Positions 60,701-64,000 of a stretch of 64,000 nucleotides of DNA are shown in pieces. Each line of letters starts with the position of its first letter. Position 1 is the stretch's first letter. The notes below the pieces were generated by a model, which had not been told where the DNA came from, did not search any database, and saw only the letters and a list, made by a program, of their open reading frames with translations. The DNA is from Larimichthys crocea (lineage: Eukaryota > Chordata > Actinopteri > Sciaenidae). The position numbers and the translations under genes were made by a program. The stretch is taken from contig NC_040032.1 of the NCBI RefSeq assembly GCF_000972845.2, positions 16,395,358-16,459,357 on the forward strand, given 5' to 3'.

Positions 60701-62105
60701 GTGTATCCACTCTGACGAAGGTTTAAATGATGAATGAATGAATGAATGTCAGTCCAGAGAAAATAATAAACATTCGTTTTAAAAGTCGAGACGAGGTGAA
60801 TTTAAAGGTAATGAGATTGGGTTAGTGGCGTATTTGCATGCATGAAAATCAACAACTGAGTAACAATCAGTAGTTCACTGTGTCATCACTGTCCACCAGC
60901 TGTGGACGTAAAGTCACAACGTGTGTCTGATCATTTCACAGTCACGAGCGTACATCACACAGCTGTGCTCAAGGTCTTCCAGAGCACATGTAAGTGTCTT
61001 CGATCATGCTAAGTTTGTATAAGGGAGAACAATACAGATCATCTCTTAATGCCAGACTTGTAAAGTCCTGAAAGAGTGCAGAACAATAGATTTACTGAAT
61101 ACTGAACTATTAATTGTAAACACTACCATCTGTTTTTATCGTATTTCACTTGGCACTAGAATGTAGTTTTTACTTTGTATTCAGGTTGTACTGCATTAAT
61201 TTCAACTTTGGGAGTAAGTCGCAGATAAATCTCCCTAAGTCCCTATTTTTTTTTTAATTCTTATTATCTGTAAACCAACGGTGGAACAAAAAGTACTGCA
61301 ATATGAAGGTAATGCAAAGACGAAAAGCTGAAAACAATCATTAAATGAAATCTTCTTCCAAACTACTGATTTGCATACTTATTATATTTTTGCTTTTGCG
61401 TGGACGTAACATGAACTGAAAATAATAATTTGCAGTGTGCTCCCCCCGCGTACAAACTCAGCGAGACACAGACTTGTTACATGTGCTTTGGAAAAGCCAC
61501 AGAGGAACAGAAGACATGCATGATGAAGGTGTTTGATGATGCTGCAAATTTAGAAACGTATGGCGTCTGATACAAAAATACTCATGGAGACAATGATGCA
61601 GTATTACCGCAGGTCTGTAACACTTTGCTGTTTTTCATTTGGGTCATATTTTCCAAGGCAGTGAGACTGGCTTAAAAAGGAGAATGCCGCTGTCATTTTA
61701 AGGTTGTAGCCTATTTACTACTGTAGTTTACATTTTCTGTATTATTCTGCAGAGCATCCTGTCTGTGCCATCAGATATTACAAATAACTTGCAATGAAAG
61801 TGGAAAAACAAAGCTAGAAATCTACAATGAGGCAGACTGTGTACATTTGACAGTTGACACAGTATAAAATGAAACTAAATGAAAAGACCAGGGCCTTCCT
61901 TTAAGCATAGCTTTTATCAGGGATGTATACCACTGACACAGCTTTCCATTCTATTTAATATTACTTCTCCTCACAGCGTGACACGACACAAACTGAAAGA
62001 AATACTGCATGATTCTCTCTTGTGGTTGGAAATTGGTGTGAAAAAAAAACACAAATGTGAAACAAGCGTAATGGCGGAAACAAAGGATGCATTTTCCATT
62101 CTCAC
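57743..62105 (-). other. myo18b intron (about 4.4 kb)
   Basis: Intron between the micro-exon and the penultimate exon. It starts GTGAGAA and ends TTTCTTCACAG on the minus strand. Contents are simple-sequence tracts: a (GAAT)n run at 60728-60747, poly-T at 59258-59270, A-runs near 60110-60121 and 61249-61256. No further coding segment with credible splice sites was recognised. One plus-strand open frame at 60423-60620 was judged spurious. Confidence 0.8.
60728..60747 (+). repeat. (GAAT)n microsatellite
   Basis: Five GAAT/ATGA units inside a myo18b intron. Confidence 0.9.
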
Positions 62106-62150
62106 GTTTTGTTCTTTCTTTTCTGATATTTTGTCACCATGTCTTGCAAA
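62106..62150 (-). CDS. myo18b: myo18b micro-exon (45 bp)
   Basis: This very short exon was found by looking for the tail segment that follows DDLINS in MYO18 proteins. On the minus strand the acceptor CTTCTGGCAG precedes T + 14 codons + AC, and the donor is AAAAC|GTGAGA. It encodes LQDMVTKYQKRKNK; with the split codons the joined reading is DDLIN-S-LQDMVTKYQKRKNK-T-GDE. The phase (2 in, 2 out) fits both neighbours exactly. The motif matches the MYO18A/MYO18B tail. The exon is too short for a standard open-frame search. Because it is symmetrical (45 bp), skipping it would keep the frame and remove 15 residues, so alternative use is possible; I have no evidence for that here. Confidence 0.92.
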
Positions 62151-62769
62151 CTGCCAGAAGTGTGGGATACACCAAAAGGGGGGGAGAAAAAGAGAGAAAC
62201 AGAGAAGGTGAGATACACAAACAACAGTGCGCAAAGAAGACAAAATGAGATAACAGCATATAAATTGTTTTACACTTACACACACATAAAACAACTATCC
62301 ACTGTAAAGTAAATCAACCCATGCTGGCTTTCTCAAACAGAGCCTGTGTGTGTAATGTCTTCCCTTTTAGAGGTCTGTATTATTGCAGTCTGTGTTTACC
62401 TCAATGGGCTCAGAGCTAGCATAACCCTCAACCTCTCTGTAAAGAGGGAAGGAGTAACCAAACAGGGCAATCCAGCGCGGAGACAAAAGATCAGAGGCAG
62501 CGAGCTGAATTAAACCAAGGGAGCGGTATTTGGAGAACAAAGAGTAGTATGATTCGCAGAGTACAAAAGATGTACTCTGGAGAAGGATGTGGGTAGTGAC
62601 TGACAGGCTTCTAAAAAAAAAAACAGCAGTCCTCATTTGGTTTCTTTCAGCTTACAGAGATACCTTGCACTGGGCTCTGGCTACAGCATCATCTGATGTG
62701 AAAGCAGACATTACAGTGAAGTAAAGGCAATTGCATCTTCGCCTGAACAAGGTTAAAACTGCACTGTAC
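62151..62769 (-). other. myo18b intron (619 bp)
   Basis: Intron between the acidic-loop exon and the 45 bp micro-exon, GT at the 5' side (GTACAG) and CTTCTGGCAG at the 3' side. It contains short purine-rich runs and an A-run near 62611-62620. I see no other feature in it. Confidence 0.85.
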
Positions 62770-62909
62770 CTGTTGATTAAGTCATCATTATCATCACTCT
62801 CCATCTCGTCCTCTATGGCAGCTTGCAGGTCACCTATCCTCTTGAAGGCCAGCTTGAGGTCCACTTGTAAGCTCTGATTTGCCGCCTCTAAGCTCTCGAT
62901 GTCCATTTC
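62770..62909 (-). CDS. myo18b: myo18b exon, end of coiled coil with acidic loop
   Basis: This 140 bp exon continues the tail in frame from the previous exon (HEL|EMDIES). Acceptor is TTCACCAG|GAA and donor AACAG|GTACAG, phase 0 in and phase 2 out. It encodes [20 protein letters not shown], then [20 protein letters not shown] and DDLIN. This is one of the most conserved stretches of MYO18 tails and clearly identifies the family. The first half is ideal coiled coil. The last third is an acidic patch ([11 protein letters not shown]) where the coiled coil ends. The intron upstream is only 96 bp, typical of compact fish introns. An in-frame Met at the exon start is not an initiation site, because the coding frame continues in from the exon before. 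Confidence 0.93.
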
Positions 62910-63005
62910 CTGGTGAATGGATCACAGCGCAGAAGAAGCACGATTACCTCCTCCTGCGTGAACTCCAGCGAATCGTATCAAGTCTCCCAGCACCCGAAGA
63001 CTTAC

Positions 63006-63191
63006 CAATTCGTGCTTCTTGCGGCTCGCCTCGGCCTCCTTCTTGGACAGCTCTCCCATTTCTTCTTTTATGTCCCTTATCTGCCTCTGCATTCGCTTAT
63101 TCTGGTCCTTCTCCCTGTTTTCTGCAGCAATGCGTTGGTTTCTCTCCTCTGTCATCTTTTCGAGGTTCTCCTTCAAACGACCCACCAGGCT
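63006..63191 (-). CDS. myo18b: myo18b exon, coiled-coil tail (62 codons)
   Basis: The exon encodes part of the C-terminal coiled coil of a class XVIII myosin, a motor-like protein that dimerises through its tail and, for MYO18B, is needed for sarcomere assembly in striated muscle. It is 186 bp with acceptor CCTCCCCAG|AGC and donor GAATTG|GTAAGT, phase 0 at both ends as drawn. The translation is highly charged with heptad character: near the middle is [20 protein letters not shown], and it ends [11 protein letters not shown], both very close to vertebrate MYO18A/B tails. The acceptor is ambiguous: AG occurs twice in CAGAG, so the exon may instead start at 63189 if the upstream exon ends in phase 2. 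The B assignment over A rests on the long C-terminal extension in the last exon. Confidence 0.88.
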
Positions 63192-64000
63192 CTGGGGAGG
63201 TTTCCAGGTGAAATGAGTAAACTCGTCCATGCAAAGGTCACATTAAGATAAAATGATCTCATTTGTTGTGTCTTTACGCTTAAATGTGTGTCCCTCACCC
63301 AGCCATGGTTGTTCTCTGCTTGCTTTTTAACATTGACTGCAATAGCATTAAAATCTGAACACTAAATTCTCCATGTATTGTTGATTTGTATTTATTTATT
63401 TCTAAGTTGATTATGGGCAAAGTGTTCTGGCGATACACTGTAACTCCAACACGTAAAAATATTAAAGACTTTGTCTGATATCTTCATTCATTCTCCGAAT
63501 GTTTCATTCAGCAAACTCTCTTACCTGGACAAACTCATTTGTCTCAGCTCAATGAGTGCCATCTGTTCACGAGTTGGTGACTTGGTGTACGTTCGTGAGA
63601 ATTCATCATTAGCATAATCAACCATTAGAGCAGGTGATGTTACATTGTCTGTGCAACGGAGGATGATAGTACGACATACGAGACCTGCATAAAAGACCCC
63701 GAGGCGGCTGAGCCAGAGAACTTTCCAATTGAACTGTTTAAGTTGCTTTGCCAAAATACACCAATAAAAATCCTAAAATCTAAAAAAAAAAAAAGAATCT
63801 CTAAGTAAATTGGAAAGCCAAGATGAGGATGATTATAGTTATGCATTCCAGATTATATTTTTTTCTGAATTCATTCAGATTAAGGTGTTTCCAGGTCGAT
63901 TTAGTGTTTTTTTTTTCAACCCCTGAGTGATCTGTATAGTACAAGACTTGTACGAGAGGAGAAAATTGTGAGATATTATAGGAGTATGAAAAAACTGGTG
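63192..64000 (-). other. myo18b intronic DNA at the right edge
   Basis: Apart from the weak exon candidate at 63525-63648, this stretch shows only A/T-rich sequence (A-run 63782-63794, T-run 63907-63918). Upstream myo18b exons, including the motor domain, must lie beyond 64000. Confidence 0.65.
63525..63648 (-). CDS. myo18b: Candidate upstream coding exon of myo18b (weak)
   Basis: This is a possible internal exon just 5' of the confirmed myo18b tail exons. On the minus strand only one frame is open, and it runs into an excellent donor (TCCAG|GTAAGAG) in phase 2. Possible acceptors are TTGCACAG (exon start 63648) and TTTTATGCAG (start 63684); both give phase 1 at the 5' side. The 3' part reads REQMALIELRQMSLS, which is plausibly helical. 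The 5' part does not look like a coiled coil and I do not recognise it. The phase-2 donor joins in frame to the next exon only if that exon begins at 63189 (second AG of the CAGAG acceptor), giving a Ser codon at the junction. It could instead be a chance open frame beside a cryptic donor. Confidence 0.33.

Overview
The window looks like nuclear DNA of a vertebrate, most likely a ray-finned (percomorph-type) fish. Coding exons are few, short and separated by long AT-rich non-coding DNA, with GT-AG splice sites. CA/CT microsatellites are frequent. The dispersed repeats (tRNA-derived SINEs, LINE-like 3' tails, small terminal-inverted-repeat elements) are of kinds common in fish genomes. The 28 kb spacing between the two genes is compact compared with mammals. 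There is nothing prokaryotic here: no operons, CRISPR arrays or phage genes.

Two genes can be supported, both on the minus strand. (1) At 54779-63191 lie the last five coding exons of an unconventional class XVIII myosin, called myo18b. They encode the end of the coiled-coil tail, the conserved tail-end segment, and a long Ser/Asp/Lys-rich C-terminal extension of about 470 residues in the final exon. Exon phases agree across every junction (0, 2, 2, 2). A sixth, weaker exon candidate lies at 63525-63648. The motor domain and most of the tail lie beyond the right edge. (2) At 25819-25903 is a single first coding exon with a signal peptide, ending at a GTAAGA donor in phase 1, with a TATA-containing promoter near 26355. 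The exon alone does not identify its product. Its position downstream of myo18b in the same orientation matches the vertebrate MYO18B-SEZ6L order, so sez6l (a brain CUB/sushi membrane protein) is the best inference. The rest of that gene would lie left of coordinate 1, making 1-25818 a large first intron.

Layout: 1-25818, putative intron 1 of the sez6l-like gene, with SINEs, a nested 575 bp inverted-repeat transposon, a perfect 20 bp hairpin and several older repeats. 25819-26360, first exon and promoter. 26361-54778, intergenic, with a 316 bp TTAA-ended element, a cluster of CA repeats, a C-rich tract and a partly tandem 280 bp repeat. 54779-63191, the 3' end of myo18b. 63192-64000, further myo18b intron with one candidate exon.

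The two genes are not expected to work together: MYO18B acts in the striated-muscle sarcomere and SEZ6L at neuronal membranes. Their adjacency is ancestral linkage. I found no evidence of a new multi-gene system. The most unusual structures are the nested inverted-repeat element (15211-15785), the perfect hairpin (13953-13996), the pyrimidine tract that mimics a splice acceptor just upstream of the sez6l-like start codon, and the repeat-encoded acidic runs in the myo18b tail.
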